Below are positions 17,354-23,432 of a stretch of DNA of 37,470 nt, in pieces. The stretch spans positions 1 to 37,470 of the forward strand of contig JAYRRR010000026.1 in NCBI GenBank assembly GCA_041910015.1, written 5' to 3'. A model generated the notes under the pieces. It was not told the DNA's origin, searched no databases, and worked only from the letters and a program-made list of their open reading frames with translations. A program made the translations under genes and the position numbers. Origin of the DNA: RPQJ01 sp041910015. GTDB taxonomy: Bacteria > Pseudomonadota > Gammaproteobacteria > Steroidobacterales > Steroidobacteraceae. Within the stretch, counting starts at the first letter, position 1; each line of letters opens with the position of its first letter.

Positions 17354-18480
17354 GCCCCGCCCTTCCAGCTGTCGACGTAGCCGACCCACTCGACCGCATG
17401 CCCGGCTGCCGTGACGTCGAGCGCGTCGCGTGTGTCGATCATGACGGCGTATTCGTCGGTCGCGGGCTTCGCCTGCTCGAACATGCGGGCGAGCGCCTTC
17501 GGATGTGGCCCATGCGTGAAACCGGCGGGATGAAACGTGACCATGCCGGGATGGATGGCGTCGCGGCTGAAGAAGTCGCCCGCGTGGTAGAAAATGACCT
17601 CGTCGTAGTCGTCGTTGTTGTGGAAGAACGGCACCTTGAGCGCCTTCGGGTCGGTCTCGAAGGGGCGCGGCACGAACGTGCAGACGACGAAACGCGCCGA
17701 CAGGAACGTCGTGTGCGCCGAGGGCGGCAGGTGGTAGCGGTGGCTCATCAGCGGCCGGATGTCGCGCACGTTGAGCCGCACGGGCGCGAGCTCGCCGTGC
17801 CAGCCCACGGCGTCCAGCGGGTTGTATGGATAGGTGATGGTCGAGACCGCGCCGCGGCGCTTGACCTCGACCTGCCAGGCGCGCGTTTCCGCCTGCTGCG
17901 CGCGGAACGCCTCGTCGATGCGTGGCGTGTCGAGGACCGCCGGATCGAAGATCGCATGCGGTCCGACGAGCCCCTTGTCGGGCAGCCCGTAGCTCGCGTT
18001 GGTCGACTCGATGAGCAGCGCGTCGACCACCCCCTGCGTCTCGAGCCGCCACATCGTGCCACGTGGCAACATCAGGTAGTCGCCCGCCTCGATCGCGAGA
18101 TGACCGAAGTCGCAATGCAGTTGCGCCACCCCGCGGTGCACGAACAGCAGGTCGTCGCCGTCCGCGTTGCGTGCGAGCCGGTCCATGCTCGCCGGGAGGC
18201 GCCAGAACCGCACGCGACAAGCTGCATTCGCCAGCACTTCCGTGGCCGACCACGGGCTCGTCTGCGACGGTGGCAACCGTGTGAGGTCGAACGCACGCGG
18301 CCTGAGCGGGCCCTCGAAGTCCGTCCATCCGGTCGGTGGATGGCGATGGTGGAAGAACGCGGCCGGGCCGAAAAAGCCTTCCTTGCTCATCTCGCGCTCG
18401 TAGGTGCCGGCCGGCAGGTCGCAGTGCGCCTGTCGCGAGGCGTCGCCCTCGACGCGCGATACCGGGATGTAGCGTTTCAT
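17350..18480 (-). CDS. hmgA: Homogentisate 1,2-dioxygenase, short form
   Basis: A non-haem iron enzyme that opens the homogentisate ring to maleylacetoacetate. 376 residues, against about 430 in animal and Pseudomonas-type enzymes, and a cupin fold. Conserved elements are the start MKRYIPVSRVEGDASRQAHC, EGFFGPAAFFHHRHPPTGW, GDYLMLPRGTMWRLE, and the iron-site region HNNDDYDEVIFYHAGDFFSR followed by TFHPAGFTHGPHP. ATG start, 25 bases downstream of hpd; the stop overlaps the fahA GTG. No maleylacetoacetate isomerase gene is seen in the operon, so that step is encoded elsewhere or occurs with glutathione or spontaneously (inference). Confidence 0.94.
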   Translation of the reverse strand: MKRYIPVSRVEGDASRQAHCDLPAGTYEREMSKEGFFGPAAFFHHRHPPTGWTDFEGPLRPRAFDLTRLPPSQTSPWSATEVLANAACRVRFWRLPASMDRLARNADGDDLLFVHRGVAQLHCDFGHLAIEAGDYLMLPRGTMWRLETQGVVDALLIESTNASYGLPDKGLVGPHAIFDPAVLDTPRIDEAFRAQQAETRAWQVEVKRRGAVSTITYPYNPLDAVGWHGELAPVRLNVRDIRPLMSHRYHLPPSAHTTFLSARFVVCTFVPRPFETDPKALKVPFFHNNDDYDEVIFYHAGDFFSRDAIHPGMVTFHPAGFTHGPHPKALARMFEQAKPATDEYAVMIDTRDALDVTAAGHAVEWVGYVDSWKGGA

Positions 18481-18505
18481 GCGTGGCTCCGCGGGTGGCC
18501 GGCGC

Positions 18506-19552
18506 TCAGATCACGCCGCGCCGTTCCTGGTCGAGCTCGATCGACTCGAACAGCGCGCGGAAGTTGCCCTCGCCGAATCCCTCGTTGCCCTTGCGCTGGA
18601 TGATCTCGAAGAAGATCGGCCCGATGACGTTGGTCGTGAAGATCTGCAGCAGGATGCCGTCGCGGTCACTGCCGTCGATCAGGATGCGGCGCTTGCGCAA
18701 CTCGTCCAGGTTCTCCCGATGCCCGGTGACGCGCTCGTCGACCTTCTCGTAGTAGGTGTCGGGGGTGTCCTGGAACTCGATGCCGTTCGCGCGCAGCGCA
18801 TCGACCGTGCCGCAGATGTCGTCGGTGGCGAGCGCGATGTGCTGGATGCCCTCGCCGTGATATTCGCGCAGGTACTCCTCGATCTGCGACTTGTCGTCCT
18901 GCGACTCGTTGATCGGGATGCGGATCCTGCCGCAGGGGCTGGTCATCGCGCGGCTGAAGAGCCCGGTCTTCCTGCCCTCGATGTCGAAGTAGCGGATTTC
19001 GCGGAAACTGAAGAGCTGCTCGTAATAGCCCGCCCAGCGGTTCATGTTGCCGCGATGGACGTTGTGCGTCAGGTGGTCGATGCACGCGAGACCCGTGGAG
19101 CGCAGCTTGCCGCCGTCCTGCACAGCCACGAAATCGACGTCGTAGATCGTGTGGTCACCATAGCGGTCGACGAGATACACGAGACTGCCGCCGATGCCCT
19201 CGATCGCGGGAATGTTGAGTTCCATCGGTCCCACCGGCGAGGCCACCGGCTTCGCACCCAGGTCGACGGCGCGCCGGAAGGCCGCCGCGGCGTCCTTGAC
19301 GCGGAAGCCCATCGCGCAGGCCGACGGCCCGTGCTGCTGCGCGAAGCGCTGGCCGAAACCGCCTGGCTCCGCGTTGATGACGAAATTGACGTCGCCCTGC
19401 TTGTGCAGCGTGACGTTCTTGCTGCGGTGGCGCGCGGCCACCGGGAAGCCCATGCGCTCGAACAGCGTGCGCAGTCGTTCGGGGTCCGGCGCCGTGTACT
19501 CGACGAACTCGAAGCCGTCCGTGCCCATCGGGTTGTCGAACAGGTCGGCCAT
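18506..19552 (-). CDS. hpd: 4-hydroxyphenylpyruvate dioxygenase
   Basis: An Fe(II) enzyme that converts 4-hydroxyphenylpyruvate to homogentisate. 348 residues with two vicinal-oxygen-chelate domains. The iron ligands are visible: His160 in CIDHLTHNV, His238 in GIQHIALATDD and Glu316 in GPIFFEIIQRKGNEGFGEGN. The C-terminal helix that closes the active site (GNFRALFESIELDQERRGVI) is intact. ATG start with GGAG about eight bases upstream. It is the first gene of the tyrosine operon, with the predicted promoter and palindrome about 20-50 bases upstream. Confidence 0.97.
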   Translation of the reverse strand: MADLFDNPMGTDGFEFVEYTAPDPERLRTLFERMGFPVAARHRSKNVTLHKQGDVNFVINAEPGGFGQRFAQQHGPSACAMGFRVKDAAAAFRRAVDLGAKPVASPVGPMELNIPAIEGIGGSLVYLVDRYGDHTIYDVDFVAVQDGGKLRSTGLACIDHLTHNVHRGNMNRWAGYYEQLFSFREIRYFDIEGRKTGLFSRAMTSPCGRIRIPINESQDDKSQIEEYLREYHGEGIQHIALATDDICGTVDALRANGIEFQDTPDTYYEKVDERVTGHRENLDELRKRRILIDGSDRDGILLQIFTTNVIGPIFFEIIQRKGNEGFGEGNFRALFESIELDQERRGVI

Positions 19553-19571
19553 GGCGGGTCCTCCGCGTGGC

Positions 19572-19600
19572 AGATTAGTTGCAATTGAAACCGATGGTAA
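19572..19600 (-). promoter_or_regulatory. Predicted hpd operon promoter with an operator-like palindrome in its spacer
   Basis: On the minus strand TTACCA (-35-like, 19595-19600) and TAATCT (-10-like, 19572-19577) are 17 bases apart. The spacer holds the near-palindrome GTTGCAATTGAAAC (19578-19591 as written on the plus strand; 12 of 14 positions symmetric, centre CAATTG). A dimeric repressor bound there would block RNA polymerase directly. Tyrosine and homogentisate operons are often controlled by MarR- or IclR-type repressors, but none is encoded in the window. The -35 and -10 matches are weak on their own; the combination with the AT-rich palindrome is what makes the site notable. Confidence 0.5.
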
Positions 19601-19728
19601 CAGAATGCCCGGGTGGGCGGGATCGGCGGGACACGGTCACAGACCGGTCCTCAGGAGCCAGACGGCGCGGCACGAGCCGGGCTCATGGGGCGCCGCCGGG
19701 GATGCGACGAGGACGGAGGGGCGGAAGG

Positions 19729-20127
19729 TCAGCCTCCGCCGCAGCCACCCGTGCCGCAGAGCGTCTGGTTGCGACGGAACTGCTGGCGGTCCTCCTCGGC
19801 CTTCTGCGTCATCTGTTCCATTTCGGCCGGCGTCATACAGGTTTCTTCCTCGAACCTGGAGCCGATCTTGGCGACCTTCTTGCAGTAGACCGTCACACCA
19901 TCCTTCTGTTTCATCTTGTAGCCCGGATAGCTCCTGACCGAACTGGCTGCCGTACCCGAGGCGGCGTCCGAATCAGGCCTGGCTGCAGCCGGGCCGGCAG
20001 CGGGCACCGCCGGAGCCACGGCAGCGGCGACGGGCGCCGCCGATGCATTGGCGGGCGTCGTGCCCGAGGGTTGCGCTGCGCATCCGGCGAGCAGGACGGC
20101 GGCGATCGATCCGATGAGCATGCGCAT
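19729..20127 (-). CDS. Small lipoprotein of unknown function
   Basis: A 132-residue protein that I do not recognise. It starts MRMLIGSIAAVLLAGC: a basic n-region, hydrophobic stretch and lipobox L-A-G-C16, so it is probably lipid-anchored; Ala follows the cysteine, which suits the outer membrane. Residues 17-65 are a low-complexity Ala/Pro/Gly linker. The conserved-looking domain is residues 66-132, containing YKMKQKDGVTVYCKKVAKIG, FEEETCMTPAEMEQM and a tail LCGTGGCGGG. It carries four cysteines after the lipid site, which may form disulfides or bind metal. It stands alone between the hpd promoter and the accessory patch. Confidence 0.75.
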   Translation of the reverse strand: MRMLIGSIAAVLLAGCAAQPSGTTPANASAAPVAAAVAPAVPAAGPAAARPDSDAASGTAASSVRSYPGYKMKQKDGVTVYCKKVAKIGSRFEEETCMTPAEMEQMTQKAEEDRQQFRRNQTLCGTGGCGGG

Positions 20128-20154
20128 GACGGGTCTCCGCTGACGATTCGGGCG

Positions 20155-20173
20155 TGACGTGGATGTTACGTCA
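20155..20173. promoter_or_regulatory. Interrupted palindrome upstream of the lipoprotein gene
   Basis: TGACGT (20155-20160) and ACGTCA (20168-20173) are exact inverted copies separated by seven bases, 28-46 bases before the lipoprotein ATG. On the minus strand the interval contains TAACAT (20163-20168), a possible -10 element; no good -35 is seen. It may be a regulator site, but the half-site is only six bases. Between here and the accessory pseudogene (20282-20418) I see no gene, RNA or clear repeat other than the tRNA fragment listed separately. Confidence 0.3.
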
Positions 20174-20237
20174 TCGCGGCGTGGAGGAAAGAGCGCCGGT
20201 CAGCTCCAGGAATCCGGCTTCGGTCGCCAGTTGGAAG

Positions 20238-20281
20238 TGGTGGCCAGGGTCGGAATCGAACCATCGACACGCGGATTCTCA
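20238..20281 (-). pseudogene. 3' fragment of a tRNA-Phe gene (probable integration scar)
   Basis: On the minus strand the last 44 bases of a tRNA-Phe-like gene can be read: the 3' side of the anticodon arm, the variable region, the TTCGATT T-loop, the acceptor strand and an encoded CCA (complement of 20238-20240). Similarity to tRNA-Phe breaks off inside the anticodon loop, and no D-arm or 5' acceptor strand follows. The T-stem has at least one mismatch, so it is not under selection. Tyrosine-recombinase elements commonly use exactly this 3' half of tRNA genes as their attachment core. The parent tRNA is not in the window. Confidence 0.7.
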
Positions 20282-20418
20282 GTAGCTCGGAGAACCCGGT
20301 TCGGTGCGGGAAAGCCCAAGACCGCGAAGGCGCTTTTGACGTGCTGACCGAACCGCCCTCGCTGACCGAGCCCAGCCCGAACCTCGGGCGCGCGGGTGGG
20401 CCGAGCTGAGCCGCAAGC

Positions 20419-20725
20419 TCAGGAAACGCAAGGGCGGCGGCGCATCGCGACCGAGCGGGGACCGAACTCCCGATGGGCTTCGGCGTGTCCCTCCCTCACT
20501 GACCATCGCTCAATCTCATCGAGATCGACAACCTGCTGTGCTGCGACCAGGACCGCCTGATCAAGTCCCTGCCGAACGAAGTCGAGGTCACGCGACTCGT
20601 AGAGTCCGCTGGTTAAATCTGCACCGCCGCCCACCGGACAGGACCGCGGTGATTCCCGCCGACGTCAGCGCGTCGGAGACAATCGCAGCAACCTCCTCAA
20701 CGGACGACGATGCACTCAGTTGCAT
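20419..20725 (-). pseudogene. Decayed nucleotidyltransferase-like gene (frameshift plus probable internal deletion)
   Basis: The first frame reads MQLSASSSVEEVAAIVSDAL, then AGITAVLSGG, an N-terminus typical of small nucleotidyltransferase-fold proteins where the GG precedes the catalytic strand. After GG the frame breaks (near 20631) into unrelated codons and a stop. A one-base shift restores SGLYESRDLDFV, the expected next strand with its DLD catalytic-type motif. This passes straight into RQGLDQAVLVAAQQVVDLDE and IERWSVREGHAEAH, which resemble the family C-terminus, so about 100 residues appear deleted (inference). The ATG at 20725 overlaps the stop of the upstream regulator gene as TGATG, which fits a former two-gene operon. 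It is almost certainly non-functional. Confidence 0.65.
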
Positions 20726-21054
20726 CAGAGCGCCTTGCCGCTGCGACGCGGTCGAGTTCGCTTGCGGAAGAACCGTTGCTGCTCGGCGGCGGGCAAGCTG
20801 TCGAGCGCCACCTCGAGCAACGCACGAAACGGCGGCACGAGTGGATTGCGCGGGTTCCACTGATACAGCCTGGTGCGACCGACGAGCTGGCTCACCAGCA
20901 GGCCGCCGGTCTCCAGCTTCAGCAATTGCTTCTGAACCTGACTGTTCGAGATGTCGAAGGTTGCCGCGATCTCGCGTCCATACGCCTGCCCGTGGTTCTG
21001 CAGGTAGAGAAGGACCTTCTCGGCGGCCACGCTGCCAACGATGGCTTCCAGCAT
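20725..21054 (-). CDS. Winged helix-turn-helix DNA-binding protein
   Basis: A 109-residue protein that reads as an ArsR-like winged helix: MLEAIVGSVAAEKVLLYLQN, then helix-turn-helix GREIAATFDISNSQVQKQLL, then the wing LVSQLVGRTRLYQWNPRNPL. The C-terminal 40 residues form a helix and a basic tail (FFRKRTRPRRSGKAL). No metal-binding cysteines are present. Proteins of this type are often encoded directly before a nucleotidyltransferase, and the remains of such a gene follow here. A perfect palindrome lies 16-31 bases before its ATG, so it probably represses itself. It is an intact frame next to a dead partner, so it may be a recent orphan or still useful on its own. Natural alternative: an antitoxin-like regulator. 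Confidence 0.75.
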   Translation of the reverse strand: MLEAIVGSVAAEKVLLYLQNHGQAYGREIAATFDISNSQVQKQLLKLETGGLLVSQLVGRTRLYQWNPRNPLVPPFRALLEVALDSLPAAEQQRFFRKRTRPRRSGKAL

Positions 21055-21069
21055 TACCGGCCTTTCTGG

Positions 21070-21085
21070 TAGGTCATTTGACCTA
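21070..21085. promoter_or_regulatory. Perfect 16-base palindrome, likely operator of the winged-helix gene
   Basis: TAGGTCATTTGACCTA is a 7-2-7 inverted repeat without mismatches, immediately upstream of the Shine-Dalgarno-like AAAGG of the winged-helix gene. A further TAGTAGG half-site-like sequence follows at 21089-21095. The stretch is AT-richer than its surroundings. Size and symmetry suit a dimeric winged-helix protein, so autoregulation is the simplest reading. Confidence 0.65.
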
Positions 21086-21146
21086 TTTAGTAGGCCGTCT
21101 TTAGAGGCCGATCAACAGCGATGAGCTGCCGTCCGACCCGGACACA

Positions 21147-21195
21147 GTGTCAACCATGCGCCCGGAATGAGGTGTAAACCATGTGACCGGAATGG
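21147..21195. mobile_element. Tandem 24-base repeats resembling one end of an IS21-type insertion sequence
   Basis: Two direct repeats begin GTGTCAACCATG (21147-21170) and GTGTAAACCATG (21172-21195). They are 25 bases apart start to start and share CCGGAATG near the end, with five or six differences. Multiple terminal repeats built around a GTGTAAACCATGT-like core are typical of IS21-family ends. No transposase gene (istA/istB) is present, so this would be a solo end left after deletion. It lies 12 bases from the tRNA-Lys 3' end. Confidence 0.5.
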
Positions 21196-21207
21196 ACCAG
21201 AAAATCA

Positions 21208-21282
21208 TGGTGGGCCGTGATGGGATCGAACCATCGACCAACTGGTTAAAAGCCAGCTGCTCTACCGCTGAGCTAACGGCCC
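21208..21282 (-). tRNA. tRNA-Lys (anticodon UUU)
   Basis: A complete 75-base tRNA with encoded CCA. The acceptor stem pairs GGGCCGT with ACGGCCC, the D-arm reads TAGCTCAGCGGTAGAGCA, the anticodon loop is CTTTTAA (anticodon TTT), and the T-arm carries GGTTCGATCCC. It is 25 bases downstream of the queC stop on the same strand, the order seen in xanthomonad-type tol-pal-que clusters, and is probably the last gene of that transcript. Confidence 0.96.
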
Positions 21283-21307
21283 GTGCAAGCGCTTTTCCGG
21301 GCGCGAA

Positions 21308-22018
21308 TCATACCCGATACCGCGTCGGGTCCGGCACGCCGGCTGCCTCGAAGCCGGCGCGTCGCAGCCGGCATGAATCGCAGCGCCCGCAGGCCGCGCC
21401 CGCGTCGTCCGCCTGATAACACGACACCGTCGATGCGTAATCGACCCCCAACTCCACGCCGCGCCGGATGATCCCGGCCTTGCTCAGCTGGATCAATGGG
21501 GTCCGCACGCGCAACCGCTCGCCCTCGACGCCAGCGCGTGTCGCGAGGTTGGCCATCCGCTCGAAGGCCGCGATGAACTCGGGACGGCAGTCCGGGTAGC
21601 CGGAATAATCCACCGCATTGACGCCGATGTAGATGTCGGCGGCACCGAGCACCTCGGCCCACGCGAGCGCGCACGCGAGGAACACCGTGTTGCGCGCCGG
21701 GACATACGTCACCGGGATGGCCTGGCCGGACGCGCCGCCCTCGGGCACGGCGATCGACGCATCGGTGAGCGCCGAACCGCCGAACGCGGCGAGGTCGATC
21801 TGCATGATGCGATGCTCGACGGCACCGAGGTCCCGCGCCACCCGTGCCGCCGCCGCGAGTTCCGCCACGTGCCGCTGTCCGTAGCGGAAACTCAAGGCGT
21901 GACAGCGGAAACCCTCGGCGCGCGCGATGGCGAGGCAGGTGGCCGAATCGAGCCCGCCCGACACGAGTACGACGGCGGGCCGCTGCGGTCGTCTCTCGTG
22001 TTCCCCTGCCACGTTCAT
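21308..22018 (-). CDS. queC: 7-cyano-7-deazaguanine synthase QueC
   Basis: Converts 7-carboxy-7-deazaguanine to preQ0 with ATP and ammonia, a step in queuosine synthesis. 236 residues. The PP-loop ATP site is VLVSGGLDSATCLA; further motifs are ALSFRYGQRHVAEL, VPARNTVFLACALAWAEVLG and VNAVDYSGYPDCRPEF. The C-terminal zinc knuckle SCYQADDAGAACGRCDSC has all four cysteines. The ATG at 22018 overlaps the queE stop (ATGA), so the longer open frame upstream is not used. Together with queE and gluQ, this shows a working queuosine pathway; queD is not in the window. Confidence 0.97.
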   Translation of the reverse strand: MNVAGEHERRPQRPAVVLVSGGLDSATCLAIARAEGFRCHALSFRYGQRHVAELAAAARVARDLGAVEHRIMQIDLAAFGGSALTDASIAVPEGGASGQAIPVTYVPARNTVFLACALAWAEVLGAADIYIGVNAVDYSGYPDCRPEFIAAFERMANLATRAGVEGERLRVRTPLIQLSKAGIIRRGVELGVDYASTVSCYQADDAGAACGRCDSCRLRRAGFEAAGVPDPTRYRV

Positions 22019-22656
22019 CGTCCCGGCTCGTTGCCCCAGAGCACCTTGTGCAACTGCACCTGCAGCCGGACATCGAGACGGTCCGCGAGGATCCACTCGG
22101 CGAGCTGACGCGGCGCGAGTTCACCCCAGACGGGAGAGAACAGCACCTGGGCACGGACGGCGCCGGCGCGCCCGCGCAGCAGCTCGCGTGCCCACTCGTA
22201 ATCGGCGCGGGAGCCGAGCACGAACTTGATCTGGTCGTGCGCGGTGAGCACGTCGAGATTCCCGAGCCGGCTGCGGCGCTGTTCGCCGGAGCCCGGCGTC
22301 TTGAGATCGACGACCCGGCTCACGCGCGCATCGACGGGCGCGACGTCGAACGCCCCGCTCGTCTCTAGCGACACGAGAAACCCCGCATCGCAGAGCGCCG
22401 TGAGCAGTTCGAGGCAGGCCTTCTGTGCGAGGGGTTCGCCGCCGGTGACACACACGTGACGCACGCCGCTGCCCCGAGCCGTCTCGAGCAACTGCGCAAC
22501 CGTGCGCCACTCGCCACCATGGAACGCGTACTGCGTGTCGCAGTAGACGCAGCGCAGGGGGCAGCCCGTCAGCCGGATGAAGAGCGTCGGCCAGCCGACG
22601 GCATCGGCCTCGCCCTGGATCGAGACAAAGGTCTCGGTGACCTTGAGCCGACTCAC
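22015..22656 (-). CDS. queE: 7-carboxy-7-deazaguanine synthase QueE
   Basis: A radical SAM enzyme that rearranges 6-carboxytetrahydropterin to 7-carboxy-7-deazaguanine. 213 residues. It begins MSRLKVTETFVSIQGEADAV, with the iron-sulfur motif C32-PLR-C36-VY-C39, then HVCVTGGEPLAQKACLELL (the SAM-binding GGEP) and LETSGAFDVA. The C-terminal VQLHKVLWGNEPGR is typical of the family. The start is GTG at 22656, overlapping the cpoB TGA as GTGA; the end overlaps queC as ATGA. The three genes cpoB-queE-queC are therefore probably translated in a coupled way. Confidence 0.96.
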   Translation of the reverse strand: MSRLKVTETFVSIQGEADAVGWPTLFIRLTGCPLRCVYCDTQYAFHGGEWRTVAQLLETARGSGVRHVCVTGGEPLAQKACLELLTALCDAGFLVSLETSGAFDVAPVDARVSRVVDLKTPGSGEQRRSRLGNLDVLTAHDQIKFVLGSRADYEWARELLRGRAGAVRAQVLFSPVWGELAPRQLAEWILADRLDVRLQVQLHKVLWGNEPGR

Positions 22657-23432
22657 CGGCCCTCGGCGTTGAGCTTCTCGATGCGCATGCGCGCCTGGGC
22701 CGCGGCCTCCGACTCGGGCCAGGTCGAGACGACCTTCGCGTAGGAGGTGCGTGCGTTGCGGAACGCCTTCAGCGCGGCCTGGCAGTCGCCGACCTTGAGC
22801 AGTGCGTCCGCGAGACGCCGCGAATCCGGAAACGCGCTGACTGCCTGGAACGACTTGAGCGCCGGCTCGTACTGCTGCTGCATGAACTGCGCCTCGCCGA
22901 GCCAGTACGTCGCGTTGTCGGCGCGCGGGCCACGCGGGTACTTGGCGAGGTAGGTCTGGAAGCCCGTGGCGGCCTCCGCATAGCGCCCGGCCTTCATCGC
23001 GGCGAACGCGTCGCCATAAGCCGAGGCCTCGTCGGCAAACACGACGTCCGGAGGATTGGCGAGGCCACCGGAGGACGGCGGCACGCTGCCGGCCGCCGCG
23101 CCGTTCTCGATGGCGAGCAGACGCCGATCGTGATCGGCGTAGAGATCCCGTTGCTGCTGCTGCAGCATCTCGACGTCGTGCCGCGCTTCCTCGATCTGCC
23201 CGCGCAGGGTGCGCAGTTCCTGCTGCGACGACTCGATCTGGCGCTGCAGGTCGAGCAACGCCTGGTTCAGGCGCTCCTCGAGCGCGCCGATGCGCGCGTC
23301 GGTCTTGTTCGCGCGGGTCTCGAGTTCCTTGTTGCTCGCGGTGCCGCTGAACTGCGCGTGCGCCGCCGCCCCGCACAGCAGCGAGACCACGGCGACCGAC
23401 GAGGCAAGCGCCCGGCGAACCATGACGTTCAC
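22653..23432 (-). CDS. cpoB: Cell division coordinator CpoB (YbgF), Tol-Pal associated TPR protein
   Basis: A periplasmic protein that links peptidoglycan synthesis by PBP1B with Tol-Pal driven outer-membrane constriction. 259 residues. The signal peptide is RRALASSVAVVSLLCGAAAHA, cleaved after AHA. A trimerising coiled coil at about residues 30-115 is rich in Leu/Glu/Gln. The C-terminal half is a three-unit TPR domain (YGDAFAAMKAGRYAEAATGF, ATYWLGEAQFMQQQYEPAL, ADALLKVGDCQAALKAFRNA). I chose the GTG at 23432 because it overlaps the pal TGA as GTGA; an ATG three codons later (23423) is an alternative. The stop overlaps the queE start. Confidence 0.95.
   Translation of the reverse strand: MNVMVRRALASSVAVVSLLCGAAAHAQFSGTASNKELETRANKTDARIGALEERLNQALLDLQRQIESSQQELRTLRGQIEEARHDVEMLQQQQRDLYADHDRRLLAIENGAAAGSVPPSSGGLANPPDVVFADEASAYGDAFAAMKAGRYAEAATGFQTYLAKYPRGPRADNATYWLGEAQFMQQQYEPALKSFQAVSAFPDSRRLADALLKVGDCQAALKAFRNARTSYAKVVSTWPESEAAAQARMRIEKLNAEGR

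Noticed and set aside
19635..19662. Hairpin CGGTC-ACA-GACCG between hpd and the lipoprotein gene
   Set aside because: Stem of five base pairs with no T tract on either strand; not supported as a terminator.
20159..20347. A 62-codon plus-strand frame containing VARVGIEPSTRGFS
   Set aside because: This peptide is the translation of the complement of the tRNA-Phe 3' fragment, a well-known false gene prediction at integration scars.
20538..21104. A 188-codon plus-strand frame through the accessory patch
   Set aside because: It is opposite the winged-helix gene and the pseudogene, starts without a ribosome-binding site and shows no domain.
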